Position numbers and translations under genes: made by a program
From: Clavibacter sp. B3I6
GTDB taxonomy: Bacteria > Actinomycetota > Actinomycetes > Actinomycetales > Microbacteriaceae
DNA length: 64,000 nt
Reading direction: 5' to 3'
Assembly: GCF_030816895.1 (NCBI RefSeq)
Contig: NZ_JAUSYL010000001.1
Coordinates: 930,001-994,000, forward strand
The notes under the pieces: generated by a model
The model's database searches: none
What the model saw: the letters and a program-made list of their open reading frames with translations, nothing else
Told to the model about the DNA's origin: nothing
In this document: positions 1 through 8,489 of the stretch, piece by piece
Layout: each line of letters begins with the position of its first letter
Position numbering within the stretch: position 1 is the first letter of the stretch

Positions 1-1014
1 CACCGCGTCCGCGCCGTCCGGCGCGAGCGACAGCCCGACCGAGCTCGCGTCGGCGTGGCGGCGGACGTTCGCGAGGCCCTCCTGGGCGCAGCGCAGCAGG
101 ATCACCTCGGCGTCGCGGTCGAGCGGCGCGGTGCCGTCGGCGTCCACCTCGACCGGCAGGCCCGTCTCGCGGGAGAAGCGGGCGCCGAGCCGCGCGAGGG
201 CGGGGCCCACCCCGTCGTCGAGCTGCACGGGGGCGGTCGCCGCGACGATCGCGCGCGTCTCGGTGAGGGCATCGCGCGCCCCGGCCTCGAGCGCGTCGAG
301 CGTCCCCGCGGCGCGCTCCTCGTCGCCCGCGCGCAGCTCGCGGCGGCCGCGCTGGGCGAGCATCACGAGGGCCGTGAGGTCCTGCGCGACGGTGTCGTGC
401 AGATCCGCCGAGAGCCGCGCCCGCTCGCGCGCCGCGCCGGCCTCGCGACCGAGGTCCTCGACCTGCGCCTGCGCGGCCCGCAGGCCCTCGAGGAGCTCGA
501 GCCGCTCGCGGCTGAGCTGCTCGATGCGCGTGATCCAGAGGCCGAGCGCGATGCTCCCGGCGAGGCTGAGCCCCTGCGACACGACCACGGTCGTCAGCGA
601 CGTCGGCCCGGTGCCGAAGCCGAGGAGGAACCCCGCGGCGACGGATCCGGTGAGCACGAGGGTGCCGACCACCGCATCGCGGGTCCGCGGCATGAGCAGC
701 CAGACGAGCGGGCAGAGCACGCACTGGACGATCGCGAGCGACGGCAGGAGCGCCACCGCCCAGGCCGCGGCGGGGATCGCGACCGCGAGGAAGACGAGGG
801 CGAGCGGGACCGGACGGCCCGGCGCGTCCGCCACGGCTTCGGCGGCGTCCGTGTCCGCGAGTGCCCGGCGGCCGATCAGGACGTAGGCGGCCGCGAGGAG
901 CGCGACGGACGCGAGAGCGGGTCCCGCGTCCGCGCCGCGCACGATGACGGACAGCACGGCCAGCAGCGCCATGGTCACCGCGTAGGCGACGTGCACCCAC
1001 CGCGCGGAGATCAT
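1..1014 (-). CDS. NarL/DesK-type sensor histidine kinase, 3' part missing
   Basis: Reading from the ATG at 1014 towards position 1 the frame stays open for 338 codons and leaves the window, so the C-terminus (rest of the HATPase domain) is missing. The first 140 or so residues form several hydrophobic segments. A HisKA_3-type dimerisation helix follows, with the motif SADLHDTVAQDL around His206, the expected autophosphorylated residue. The sequence ends in the start of the ATPase domain (an EGLANVRRHA N-box-like stretch). It lies 37 nt downstream of the ABC permease gene in the same direction, so it probably belongs to the transporter operon, and a NarL-type response regulator is expected just outside the window. 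The trigger is unknown. Confidence 0.88.
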   Translation of the reverse strand, partial: MISARWVHVAYAVTMALLAVLSVIVRGADAGPALASVALLAAAYVLIGRRALADTDAAEAVADAPGRPVPLALVFLAVAIPAAAWAVALLPSLAIVQCVLCPLVWLLMPRTRDAVVGTLVLTGSVAAGFLLGFGTGPTSLTTVVVSQGLSLAGSIALGLWITRIEQLSRERLELLEGLRAAQAQVEDLGREAGAARERARLSADLHDTVAQDLTALVMLAQRGRRELRAGDEERAAGTLDALEAGARDALTETRAIVAATAPVQLDDGVGPALARLGARFSRETGLPVEVDADGTAPLDRDAEVILLRCAQEGLANVRRHADASSVGLSLAPDGADAV

Positions 1015-1051
1015 GACCCGAGCCTGCCAGGCGCCCGCCGGTCGCGCACGC

Positions 1052-1930
1052 TCAGGAGTCCCGGCGGATCCAGCGGAAGGTCGCCATCGCGGCGATCGTC
1101 CCGCCCACCAGCCAGATCGCGAGCACGGCCAGCACGCCGCCGAGGTCCCACGAGCCGCCGCGCTCCACGGCGGCGAGCGCGTCGGGCAGGAACACGGCGC
1201 GCATGCCCTGCGCCATCCACTTCAGCGGCAGGAAGGAGGCCACGTCCTGCAGCCAGGTCGGCAGCATCGTGAACGCCAGGTAGACGCCGCTGATGAACTG
1301 GAGCACCAGCACGATCGGCGTGATGACCGCGGTGGCCGAGGCGCCCGAGCGCGGGATCCGCGACAGGGCGATGCCGAGGACGGCCGAGGTCGTGATCCCG
1401 AGGCCGTACACCCAGGCGAACGTCGCCCAGCGGCCGGCGTCCGTGGGGAGCTCGACCCCGAAGGCGAAGCGGGCGACGAGGAGGAGCACGAGCACCTGCA
1501 GCACGGAGGTGGCGATCACCTGCCCGGCCTTGCCGATGAAGTAGGACAGCACGGGCAGCGGGGATCCGGCGAGGCGCTTGAGGGTCCCGTCGCTCCGCTC
1601 CATCGCGATGTCGACCGCGAGGTTCTGCACGCCGCTGAGGAGGATGCCCGCGGCGATCATGCCGGGCAGGTAGTACGCCGCGGCGCTCACGCCGCCCGAG
1701 CCGTCGGGCGCCGTGCCGAGGTTGCCGGCCGAGCCGAAGGCGACCGAGAAGATCGACAGCATGATGACCGGGAACAGGAACGTGAAGATGACCGTGTCCG
1801 ACTGGCGGAAGTAGCGGCGCACCTCGTAGCGGATGCGGTGGATCCCGAGCGGGAGGACGCCGGGGAGCGCGGGCGCGACGGGAGCCGCGGCGGCGACGGA
1901 GCCGGTCGCCGTCGGGCGCACGGCGCTCAC
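1052..1930 (-). CDS. ABC-2 type transporter permease
   Basis: A 292-residue inner-membrane protein with about six hydrophobic segments. A long Ala/Pro-rich N-terminus precedes RYEVRRYFRQSDTVIFTFLFP, the typical entry of ABC-2 exporter permeases. It starts at a GTG whose bases overlap the TGA of the ATPase gene (GTGA), so the two are translationally coupled. With the ATPase and the histidine kinase it forms a three-gene unit of the kind that exports drugs, antibiotics or lipids. The substrate cannot be read from the sequence. Confidence 0.9.
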   Translation of the reverse strand: MSAVRPTATGSVAAAAPVAPALPGVLPLGIHRIRYEVRRYFRQSDTVIFTFLFPVIMLSIFSVAFGSAGNLGTAPDGSGGVSAAAYYLPGMIAAGILLSGVQNLAVDIAMERSDGTLKRLAGSPLPVLSYFIGKAGQVIATSVLQVLVLLLVARFAFGVELPTDAGRWATFAWVYGLGITTSAVLGIALSRIPRSGASATAVITPIVLVLQFISGVYLAFTMLPTWLQDVASFLPLKWMAQGMRAVFLPDALAAVERGGSWDLGGVLAVLAIWLVGGTIAAMATFRWIRRDS

Positions 1931-2865
1931 GCGGCGGCCCCCTCGACCACGGCGGCGGACGCGGACGTCGACGCACCGGCGCCCGGTCCGGGCGGATCCG
2001 CCACCGCCCCGGCCTCGGCGAGGAGGCCCAGGTACACGTCCTCGAGGCTCGGCCGGACGATGCGGAGGTCGCGCGGCTCGCCGCCGGGGGTGGCCGCGGA
2101 GAGGCGTGCCACGAAGTCCCCGGGCGTCCGGGTCCGCTCGTCGTGCGGTCCGTCGTCGTCGCGCCAGAGCACGCGCGGCACGCGGGCCTCCTCTCCCCCG
2201 ATCTCGTCGAGCGCGCCGATCGCGACCAGGCGCCCGCCCGCGATGACGGCGGCCCGGTCGCCGAGCTGCGCGGCCTCGTCGAGGTAGTGCGTGGTGAGGA
2301 GGATCGTCGTGCCCTCGGCCTTGAGCTCGCGGACGAGGTCCCAGAACCGGTGCCGGGCCTCCGGGTCGAAGCCGGTGGTGGGCTCGTCCAGGAAGAGCAG
2401 CTCCGGGCGGCCGATGATCCCGAGGGCCACGTCCACCCGCCGCCGCTGGCCGCCCGAGAGCGCGCGCAGCAGGGTGCCCGCCTTCTCGGTGAGGCCGACG
2501 GCCGCGATCGTGGCGTCGACGTCCCGCGGCCGCGGGTACATCCGGGCGAAGTGCGCGACCTGCTCCCGCACGGTCATGGCGCCGCTCTCGGAGCTCGACT
2601 GCAGCACCATGCCGATGCGGGCGCGCCAGGCCCGGCCGCCCTTCGCGGGGTCGACGCCGAGCACGCTCGCGGACCCGCCGCTGCGCAGCCGGTACCCCTC
2701 GAGGATCTCAATGGTCGTGGACTTCCCGGCGCCGTTCGGGCCGAGGAGGGCGAACGTCTCGCCGCGGTGGATGTCGAAGGTGACGCCCGCGAGGGCGGTG
2801 GTCGTGCCGTAGGTCTTCGCGAGGTCGCGCACGCGGACGTGCTCCTCGACGGCTGCTGTGGTCAT
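1927..2865 (-). CDS. ABC transporter ATP-binding protein
   Basis: A 312-residue cytoplasmic ATPase of the DrrA/CcmA type. Visible motifs are Walker A GPNGAGKST (about residues 42-50), signature LSGGQRRR (136-143), Walker B LLFLDEP (156-162) and the switch histidine in LLTTHYLD (His193). I chose the ATG at 2865 because the fold begins right after it (VRVRDLAKTYG); the open frame continues to 2967 but that part is low-complexity. The hexamer CACGCT lies 12 nt before the ATG, the position of a leaderless -10 element, though its first base is atypical. The C-terminal 40 residues are a Pro/Ser/Ala tail. Confidence 0.93.
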   Translation of the reverse strand: MTTAAVEEHVRVRDLAKTYGTTTALAGVTFDIHRGETFALLGPNGAGKSTTIEILEGYRLRSGGSASVLGVDPAKGGRAWRARIGMVLQSSSESGAMTVREQVAHFARMYPRPRDVDATIAAVGLTEKAGTLLRALSGGQRRRVDVALGIIGRPELLFLDEPTTGFDPEARHRFWDLVRELKAEGTTILLTTHYLDEAAQLGDRAAVIAGGRLVAIGALDEIGGEEARVPRVLWRDDDGPHDERTRTPGDFVARLSAATPGGEPRDLRIVRPSLEDVYLGLLAEAGAVADPPGPGAGASTSASAAVVEGAAA

Positions 2866-2996
2866 GGGTCCAGCGTGGCGGCCGGGCGCGCGGAGGGGAA
2901 CGGCCGAGCGGTCGATCCCCGGCATCGGCCGATCGGTGGATGCGGCGCTCGCGGCGGGCGCTGGCACCGCGCCGATCCGGCGGGCAGGCTGGGCGC

Positions 2997-4229
2997 GTGA
3001 CCCCGAGCCCCGACTCCCCCGCCCCCGTCGCCTACGTCCCGCCCGTCGCGGCCGCCGAGCGCATGCTCGCGCCGGACCTCCTCCGCGGGATCGCGCTGCT
3101 CGGGATCGCGCTCGCGAACTCCGTCTACTTCATCGCCGACCGGCCGCTCGGGCCGCTCGCCCGCCCGACGGACGGGACCGCCCTCGACCACGTCGCCGAC
3201 GCCCTCGTGGGCACGCTCGTCGACAACCGCGCCTTCCCGCTGTTCACGATGCTGTTCGCGTACGGGTTCACCGTGATCCTCCGCCGCCAGGCCGCCGCGG
3301 GCGTCGACGGCCCCCGCGCCCGGCGCCTGCTCCTCCGCCGGAGCCTCGGGCTGATGCTGTTCGGCGCGCTGCACGTGATCCTGCTGTTCGAGGGCGACAT
3401 CCTCCTCGGCTACGGGATCCTCGGCCTCGCGCTCGCCGCCCTGTACCGGGCACCCGACCGCGCGTACCGGACCCTCGCCTGGAGCACGGCGGTCGTCTTC
3501 CTCCTCGTCGCCGGGACCGACGGCCTCACGGCGGACGCGGGCACCGGCTCCGTCCTGCCGGGCGACGGCAGCACGTTCCTCGGCGACCTCGCCGGCCGGG
3601 CCGTGACGCTCGGCGTCGTCGTCGTCGGAACCCCGGTGCTCGTGGGCGCGCTGGTGCCGCTCGCCGCGATCGGCGTGCTCCTCGGGCGGCGGGGCGTGCT
3701 CGAGGACCCGGTCGGGAACCTGCCGCTCCTGCGTCGCCTCGCGCTCGCCGGGATGCCCGTCAGCGTGCTCGGCGCCCTGCCGCTCGTGGTCGTCACCGTG
3801 GGCGCGATCGACGCCGATCCCGTGACGCTGTACCTGCTCGCCGTGCTGCACGGCGCGACCGGGCTGGGTGGCGCGCTCGGGCTGCTCGGCCTCGTGGGGT
3901 GGGTCGTCGCCGCGCGCATCCGCCGCGGGGATCCGGCGCGCGGCCCCGTGCTCGGCGCGCTCGTGGCCGTGGGCCGGCGCTCGATGACCTGCTACCTGCT
4001 CCAGTCGCTGCTGTTCGCGATCCTGCTGGAGCCGTGGTCGCTCGGGCTCGGCGTCGGCGCGGGCACGGGCCGCATCGCGCTGATCGCCGTCGGGGTGTGG
4101 CTCGTCACGGTCGCGGTGGCCGTGGCGCTCGCGCGCCGGGATCTCCCGGGTCCCGCGGAATGGGCGATCCGCCGCCTCGCGTACGGCCGCCCGGCCTGCG
4201 GACCCGTCGCGCCGGTCAGCGCGGGATGA
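2997..4229 (+). CDS. DUF418 family membrane protein
   Basis: A 410-residue polytopic membrane protein. The N-terminal LAPDLLRGIALLGIALANS and the C-terminal GRRSMTCYLLQSLLFAIL are the two signatures of the DUF418/YeiB-type family. Roughly nine hydrophobic segments are visible. The function of the family is unproven; some members sit near antibiotic or lipid modification genes. I chose the GTG at 2997 because the sequence upstream in this frame is promoter-like and overlaps the divergent ATPase promoter. The last 14 bases overlap the convergent SDR gene. Confidence 0.85.
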   Translation: MTPSPDSPAPVAYVPPVAAAERMLAPDLLRGIALLGIALANSVYFIADRPLGPLARPTDGTALDHVADALVGTLVDNRAFPLFTMLFAYGFTVILRRQAAAGVDGPRARRLLLRRSLGLMLFGALHVILLFEGDILLGYGILGLALAALYRAPDRAYRTLAWSTAVVFLLVAGTDGLTADAGTGSVLPGDGSTFLGDLAGRAVTLGVVVVGTPVLVGALVPLAAIGVLLGRRGVLEDPVGNLPLLRRLALAGMPVSVLGALPLVVVTVGAIDADPVTLYLLAVLHGATGLGGALGLLGLVGWVVAARIRRGDPARGPVLGALVAVGRRSMTCYLLQSLLFAILLEPWSLGLGVGAGTGRIALIAVGVWLVTVAVAVALARRDLPGPAEWAIRRLAYGRPACGPVAPVSAG

Positions 4230-5361
4230 GCCCCTCGGCGCGGTAGCGCTCGAACAGCCCCAGGAAGCTGTCGAGCGTGCGGTGGTGCGTCGTGAACCCC
4301 GCGAGGCGGCTCTTGCTGATGTCGGTGACGACCTCGATGTCCCGGCCGAGGTCGGCGTCCGTGTGCCACCAGGAGGCGAGGCGGCTGAGGTCCGGCTCCA
4401 CGAGGCCGGCGTCGCGCGCGATGCGCGCCCACTCGCCCTCGTAGCCCGCCATCTGCTGCTCGAGGGGCCGCGGCGCGTCCTCGAAGCCGACGGCCTCGAC
4501 GCCGAAGTGCGCGGCGAGGCGCGGCCACATCCAGCGCCAGCGGAAGACGTCGCCGTTGACCACGTTGAACGCCTCGTCGCGGCCCGCCTCCGCGGTGGAC
4601 GCCCAGACCATCTGGTCGGCGAGCACGGTGGCGTCGGTCACGTCGGTGAGCCCGTCCCACTGCGTGGCGCTCCCCGGGAAGACGAACGGCAGGCCCAGGT
4701 CGCGGCAGATGGAGGCGTAGACGGCGAGGGTCAGGCCCATGTTCATCTGGTTGCCGACCGCGTGCCCGATGACCGTGTGCGAGCGGTGCACCGACCAGGT
4801 GAACCCCTGACGCGCGGCGGCCGCGAACAGCTCGTCCTCCTGCGCGTAGTAGAAGTTCGGGGCGTCGAGGCGCGGCTCGTCCTCGTGGAACGGGGTGTCG
4901 GGCATGGATCCCTGGCCGTACGCCTCGAACGGGCCGAGGTAGTGCTTGAGACCGGTGACCAGGGCCGCGTGCTCGACGGGCGCGCCGTCGAGGGCCGCGA
5001 GGAGGTCGCGGACCATGCCGCCGTTGACGTCGATGTTCTCCTGCTCGGTGGCCTGACGCGACCAGGCCGTGAAGAACACGTGGGTGGGCCGCTCGGGCGC
5101 GAGGACGCGGCGGAGGTCGGCGGCGGAGCGGAGGTCGGCGCTGATCCCGCGGACGCCCGGGCGGTCGGCGCCGGCGCGGCGGCTGAGCGCCAGGACGTCC
5201 CAGCCCTCGGCGGTCAGCTGGTCGACCAGGGCGGATCCGCTGATGCCGGTGGCGCCGACGACGAGGGCCGTGCGGCCGGTCCCGTCGGATCGCGGTGCGG
5301 CGGCGGGCGCGGGGACGCGGGCGGTGGGCGTGCGGACGGGGGTCTCTCGCGTGTCGGTCAT
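4216..5361 (-). CDS. NAD(P)-dependent SDR of the PRISE (progesterone 5-beta-reductase/iridoid synthase) type
   Basis: A 381-residue cytosolic oxidoreductase. After a Pro/Ala-rich leader of about 28 residues the Rossmann motif ALVVGATGISGSALVDQL appears. The middle of the protein carries GLKHYLGP and NFYYAQED, which match the Lys and Tyr positions of the PRISE group of extended SDRs rather than the classical YxxxK. Such enzymes reduce activated enones; the bacterial substrate is unknown. The ATG at 5361 is preceded by a GGGGCAGGGG ribosome binding site. The gene lies downstream of a small acidic-protein gene, separated from it by a strong hairpin, so it probably has its own promoter or depends on read-through. 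Confidence 0.85.
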   Translation of the reverse strand: MTDTRETPVRTPTARVPAPAAAPRSDGTGRTALVVGATGISGSALVDQLTAEGWDVLALSRRAGADRPGVRGISADLRSAADLRRVLAPERPTHVFFTAWSRQATEQENIDVNGGMVRDLLAALDGAPVEHAALVTGLKHYLGPFEAYGQGSMPDTPFHEDEPRLDAPNFYYAQEDELFAAAARQGFTWSVHRSHTVIGHAVGNQMNMGLTLAVYASICRDLGLPFVFPGSATQWDGLTDVTDATVLADQMVWASTAEAGRDEAFNVVNGDVFRWRWMWPRLAAHFGVEAVGFEDAPRPLEQQMAGYEGEWARIARDAGLVEPDLSRLASWWHTDADLGRDIEVVTDISKSRLAGFTTHHRTLDSFLGLFERYRAEGLIPR

Positions 5362-5377
5362 CCCCTGCCCCAACGAC

Positions 5378-5410
5378 GAGGAGCCGCCCGGGCATTCCGG
5401 GCGGCTCCTC
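5378..5410 (-). terminator. Strong hairpin between the acidic-protein gene and the SDR gene
   Basis: Perfect 14-bp arms (5378-5391 and 5397-5410) with a 5-nt loop. It lies 13 nt after the stop of the 5424-5699 gene and 16 nt before the SDR start codon. There is no U tail, which is common in high-GC actinobacteria. It may terminate the upstream transcript or attenuate the SDR gene. Confidence 0.7.
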
Positions 5411-5423
5411 GCGGGCGTGTCGA

Positions 5424-5699
5424 TCAGGGGCGGTTCGGGTGCGTGCCGTCGGTCGTGGCCTCGGCCTCGCCGTCGACGCCGTCGCGGCCGGTGGAGATGG
5501 TCTGGGTGGCCGACGGGTCGGCGTCCTCGTCGCCGAGGCCGGCGTCGGCGGTGCGGCGGTCGAGGTCCGCGGCCATGGCCTCGGATCCGCTCTCGCGGTG
5601 GTCGTACGCGACCTGCTCGGCGAGCCCGGCGCGCTTCTCCTCCTGGGAGGCCTCGACGGCGCCGTCCATGATGGGCTGGTCCTGCTCGTTGGTGCTCAT
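5424..5699 (-). CDS. Small acidic hypothetical protein
   Basis: A 91-residue soluble protein rich in Asp, Glu and Ala, beginning MSTNEQDQPIMDGAVEAS and with no signal peptide or membrane segment. I do not recognise a domain; similar short acidic proteins are widespread in Microbacteriaceae and usually uncharacterised. The start at 5699 is supported by a TACCGT hexamer exactly 12 nt upstream, which fits leaderless transcription. A strong hairpin follows the gene. It is divergent from the DUF1801 gene. Confidence 0.7.
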   Translation of the reverse strand: MSTNEQDQPIMDGAVEASQEEKRAGLAEQVAYDHRESGSEAMAADLDRRTADAGLGDEDADPSATQTISTGRDGVDGEAEATTDGTHPNRP

Positions 5700-5705
5700 G
5701 GTCCG

Positions 5706-5711
5706 ACGGTA
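5706..5711 (-). promoter_or_regulatory. Leaderless -10 element (TACCGT)
   Basis: Read on the minus strand, TACCGT starts 12 nt before the ATG at 5699, so transcription would begin at the start codon itself. Confidence 0.55.
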
Positions 5712-5803
5712 CGCCGTCCGGCCGTGCGGCGGATCCGCGCCCCGGTTGTCCGCCCGCCGCGGGCGTGTCACGCTCCAGGTGCACCACGACGCGAGGAGCG
5801 GAC

Positions 5804-6244
5804 ATGACCGACGGCGGATTCTCGAAGGACGAGCGCGAGGCGATGAAGCAGCGCGCCCGCGAGCTGCGCGAGGAGGCCAAGCGGCAGAAGGCGACCGACA
5901 AGGCCGCCGCCGCGCTCCAGGGCGTGCTCGACGCGTTCGCGGCGATGCCGCCGGAGGAGCGCGCCATCGCCGAGTGGCTGCACGCGCTCGTGCTGCGGCA
6001 CGCCCCCGACCTCGCGCCCAAGACCTGGTACGGCTTCCCCGCCTACGCCGACGCCGACGGCAAGCCCGTCGTGTTCTTCCAGCCGGGCTCGAAGTTCGGC
6101 ACCCGGTACTCGACGCTCGGCTTCCAGGATCCGGCGCAGCTCGACGAGGGCACCCTGTGGCCGACGTCCTACGCGCTCACCGCCGTCGACCCGGCGAACG
6201 AGGAGCGCGTCGCGGAGCTGCTGCGGCGGTCCGTCGGCGCCTGA
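5804..6244 (+). CDS. DUF1801-type protein
   Basis: A 146-residue soluble protein. The N-terminal 45 residues are highly charged and helical (KQRARELREEAKRQKATDK), followed by a compact domain with KTWYGFPAYADADGKPVVFFQ and RYSTLGFQDPAQLDEG, which looks like the DUF1801/YdhG fold. The biochemical role of this family is not established. A GAGGAG ribosome binding site lies 5 nt before the ATG at 5804. It appears to be monocistronic and converges on the next gene. Confidence 0.75.
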   Translation: MTDGGFSKDEREAMKQRARELREEAKRQKATDKAAAALQGVLDAFAAMPPEERAIAEWLHALVLRHAPDLAPKTWYGFPAYADADGKPVVFFQPGSKFGTRYSTLGFQDPAQLDEGTLWPTSYALTAVDPANEERVAELLRRSVGA

Positions 6245-6294
6245 TCCGCCGCGTGGAGCGCGCGGCGGCCGCGCGCTGACGCGACCGGCGCGCC

Positions 6295-7422
6295 TCAGCG
6301 CCCGTCGACGATCGACATGAAGCCGGCGAAGGCGAAGACCGCGGGCACGAAGACGAGCAGGAAGCGGAACGCGTTCCACGCGAGCCAGCCGAGGACGGCG
6401 AGCCCGCCCGTGCGGCGGTCGTGGACGTCGAGACGGCGGCCGTCGGCGGCGATGCGCGGGGCGCGCGGATCCGGCGGCTGCTCGTCGAGGTCGGCGCGGA
6501 GCGGCGCGGGCGGACCCCCGTCGCCGAGGAGCACGCGCTCGTCCCGGTACCGGAGCGCCCGCCGACGGATGCGCGCGGCCACCCCGTCGAGGATCCGCCC
6601 GACCGCGATCCACGGCTCCGGCTCGGCGTAGTCGGCGAGCTCCCGGCGGAAGAACACGAGCGTGTCGTCGACCATCTCCACGTCGAAGTCGCGGGCGTCG
6701 TCCACGAGCGCGGCCATGACGTCGGGCGTCAGCAGGTAGAGGGCGTCGCGCTCGTACTCGGCGGGCGCGTACAGGCGGAAGGACCGGTCGAAGTCGCCCT
6801 CGAGCGACAGGCGCTGGGCGCCGCGGATGCGGGCCGGCAGGTCGCGGCCGTGCCGGTCGTCCGCCGTCGCGTCGAGCACGAGGTGGGGCAGCGGCACCGG
6901 CAGCGTGACGGCGACGTAGGTCCATCCCCCGCGGCGCGCGCGCCGGCGGCGGACGATGCCGAACTCGACGCCGGAGGCACGGAAGCGCGGCTGGTGGACG
7001 ACGCCCCCGACCTCCTCGGTGATGAGCGCCCGGAACGTGCGGCCTCCGCTCGGCTGCGGGTCGAAGCCGTTCGCGAGCGCCGTGAGGTGCTGCCGCCACT
7101 CCCGCCCGCGGGCGCGCGGCGACGGGGGCCGGGCGGCCCAGCGGTGGAGGAGGAGGGATCCGCCGAGCCACGCCGCGAGGACGGCAGCGGCGCCGGCGAG
7201 CCCCGCGACGATCGCGGGCGTGACGGTGCCGTCACCCCGGTCGTCCGTGACGATGCCCCAGTACATGAGGACGAGGCAGACGTACCAGAGGATGAGCGAG
7301 TCGTTCACCCGCGCCAGCACCTCCCGCCGCGACGGCACCCAGGACGGCCGGCCGCTGGTGCGCACGGCGCGCATCGCCTCCGCGACCTCGTCGTCGGGCG
7401 CGGTCAGCCAGCGCAGGTCCAT
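6295..7422 (-). CDS. Membrane protein with a DUF3137-like region
   Basis: A 375-residue protein. Two hydrophobic segments near residues 43-90 are followed by a soluble central part, and a last hydrophobic segment lies close to the C-terminus (FRFLLVFVPAVFAFAGF). The motif FDRSFRLYAPAEYERDALYLLTPDVM, followed by DTLVFF, resembles the core of DUF3137 proteins; this is recognition by eye and is not certain. The ATG at 7422 is preceded by GAGGGGGA, and TACCCT further upstream (7449-7444, minus strand) could be the -10 element. Function unknown. Confidence 0.7.
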   Translation of the reverse strand: MDLRWLTAPDDEVAEAMRAVRTSGRPSWVPSRREVLARVNDSLILWYVCLVLMYWGIVTDDRGDGTVTPAIVAGLAGAAAVLAAWLGGSLLLHRWAARPPSPRARGREWRQHLTALANGFDPQPSGGRTFRALITEEVGGVVHQPRFRASGVEFGIVRRRRARRGGWTYVAVTLPVPLPHLVLDATADDRHGRDLPARIRGAQRLSLEGDFDRSFRLYAPAEYERDALYLLTPDVMAALVDDARDFDVEMVDDTLVFFRRELADYAEPEPWIAVGRILDGVAARIRRRALRYRDERVLLGDGGPPAPLRADLDEQPPDPRAPRIAADGRRLDVHDRRTGGLAVLGWLAWNAFRFLLVFVPAVFAFAGFMSIVDGR

Positions 7423-7550
7423 CGGCGTCCCCCTCGTCGATCCAGGGTAGGGGCAGGCCGGCGCGCGGCCGCGCCGGGAGACGGCCCCCGCCGCGCAGCG
7501 CCCGCGAAAGGGGGGCGGTCGATGCGCGCGCATGATGTGAAGCTCGACCC

Positions 7551-8468
7551 ATGAGCACCCCCGAGCAGCCCGGGTCCCCGCCCGAGGACAGGAACCCGAC
7601 TCCCTCCGACGGTCCCTCCGGGCCACCCGTCGGTCCCTACGGCCCACCCGCCGGTGCCTTCAGCCCGCCCGCCGGTCCCTACGACCCGCCCGCCGGCCCC
7701 GACGACGCTCCCCCTCCCTACGGTCCACCCGCTCCCGGAGCGACCGCGACCATGCCGCCCCGGCCGGGAGCCGTTCAGCCGAAGGGCCTCGCCATCGCCG
7801 CGCTCGTGGTCGGCATCGTCGCGTTCCTGTCCGGGCTCGTCCCCGTGTTCGGCCTGATCGCCGGCGCCGCGGCGGTCGTCCTCGGCATCCTCGCCCTGCG
7901 ACGCGCGCAGAGCAAGGGCATGGCGATCACCGGCCTGTCCCTGGGGGCCGTGGCCGCGCTCACGTCGCTCATCGTCACCATCGCGTTCGCCGCGGCGATC
8001 GGCACGGCGGGCACGTCCTCCGGTGCCGCCCCGGACATCGAGACGTCGTCCGAGGCCGAGGCCGCTCCCACGCCGACGCCCGAGGAGACGGATCCTGTCG
8101 TCGAGGAGACGACCGCCGCCGCCGAGCCCGCAGCCCCCGCCGAGCCCGCCGCCCCGGCGGTCCCGGCCGAGCACGCCACCGCGCTCATCAAGGCGGGGAC
8201 GTACGCGAACTCCCTCGACATGAGCAAGGCCGGTCTCTACGACCAGCTCACGAGCGAGTACGGGGAGCAGTTCACGCCCGAGGCGGCGCAGTACGCGATC
8301 GACAATGTGCAGGCCGACTGGAACGCCAACGCCCTGGCCAAGGCCAAGACGTATCGCGAGATGGCCGCCATGTCGCCCGCGGCGATCCGCGACCAGCTGA
8401 CCAGCGAGTACGGCGAGAAGTTCACCGCCGAGGAGGCGGACTTCGCCATCCAGCACCTGGACGACTGA
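7551..8468 (+). CDS. DUF4190 membrane anchor with two C-terminal Ltp repeats
   Basis: A 305-residue surface-type protein. Residues 1-70 are a Pro/Gly-rich cytoplasmic leader with repeated PxGP/PPAGP units. A DUF4190-like pair of membrane segments follows (GLAIAALVVGIVAFLSGLV and a second near SLGAVAALTSLIVTIAF). An acidic Ala/Pro/Glu linker then leads to two about 45-residue repeats, each ending in DQLTSEYGE(Q/K)FT-EEA-(Y/F)AI, the hallmark of the Ltp family. Ltp domains are known from streptococcal phage lipoproteins that block superinfecting phage DNA entry and from many actinobacterial surface proteins. There is no phage gene nearby, so a host surface role is likelier. Start chosen at the ATG 7551. 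Confidence 0.82.
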   Translation: MSTPEQPGSPPEDRNPTPSDGPSGPPVGPYGPPAGAFSPPAGPYDPPAGPDDAPPPYGPPAPGATATMPPRPGAVQPKGLAIAALVVGIVAFLSGLVPVFGLIAGAAAVVLGILALRRAQSKGMAITGLSLGAVAALTSLIVTIAFAAAIGTAGTSSGAAPDIETSSEAEAAPTPTPEETDPVVEETTAAAEPAAPAEPAAPAVPAEHATALIKAGTYANSLDMSKAGLYDQLTSEYGEQFTPEAAQYAIDNVQADWNANALAKAKTYREMAAMSPAAIRDQLTSEYGEKFTAEEADFAIQHLDD

Positions 8469-8489
8469 GGCCGCACCCGGCGCCGCCCG

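Noticed and set aside
4282..6279. Very long plus-strand open frame opposite the SDR and small acidic gene
   Set aside because: It is Arg/Gly/Ala-rich without domains and antisense to genes with clear families; long antisense frames are expected at this GC content. The same applies to many others across the window.
7551..8468. Prophage remnant because of Ltp repeats
   Set aside because: No integrase, structural or lysis gene and no change in composition nearby.
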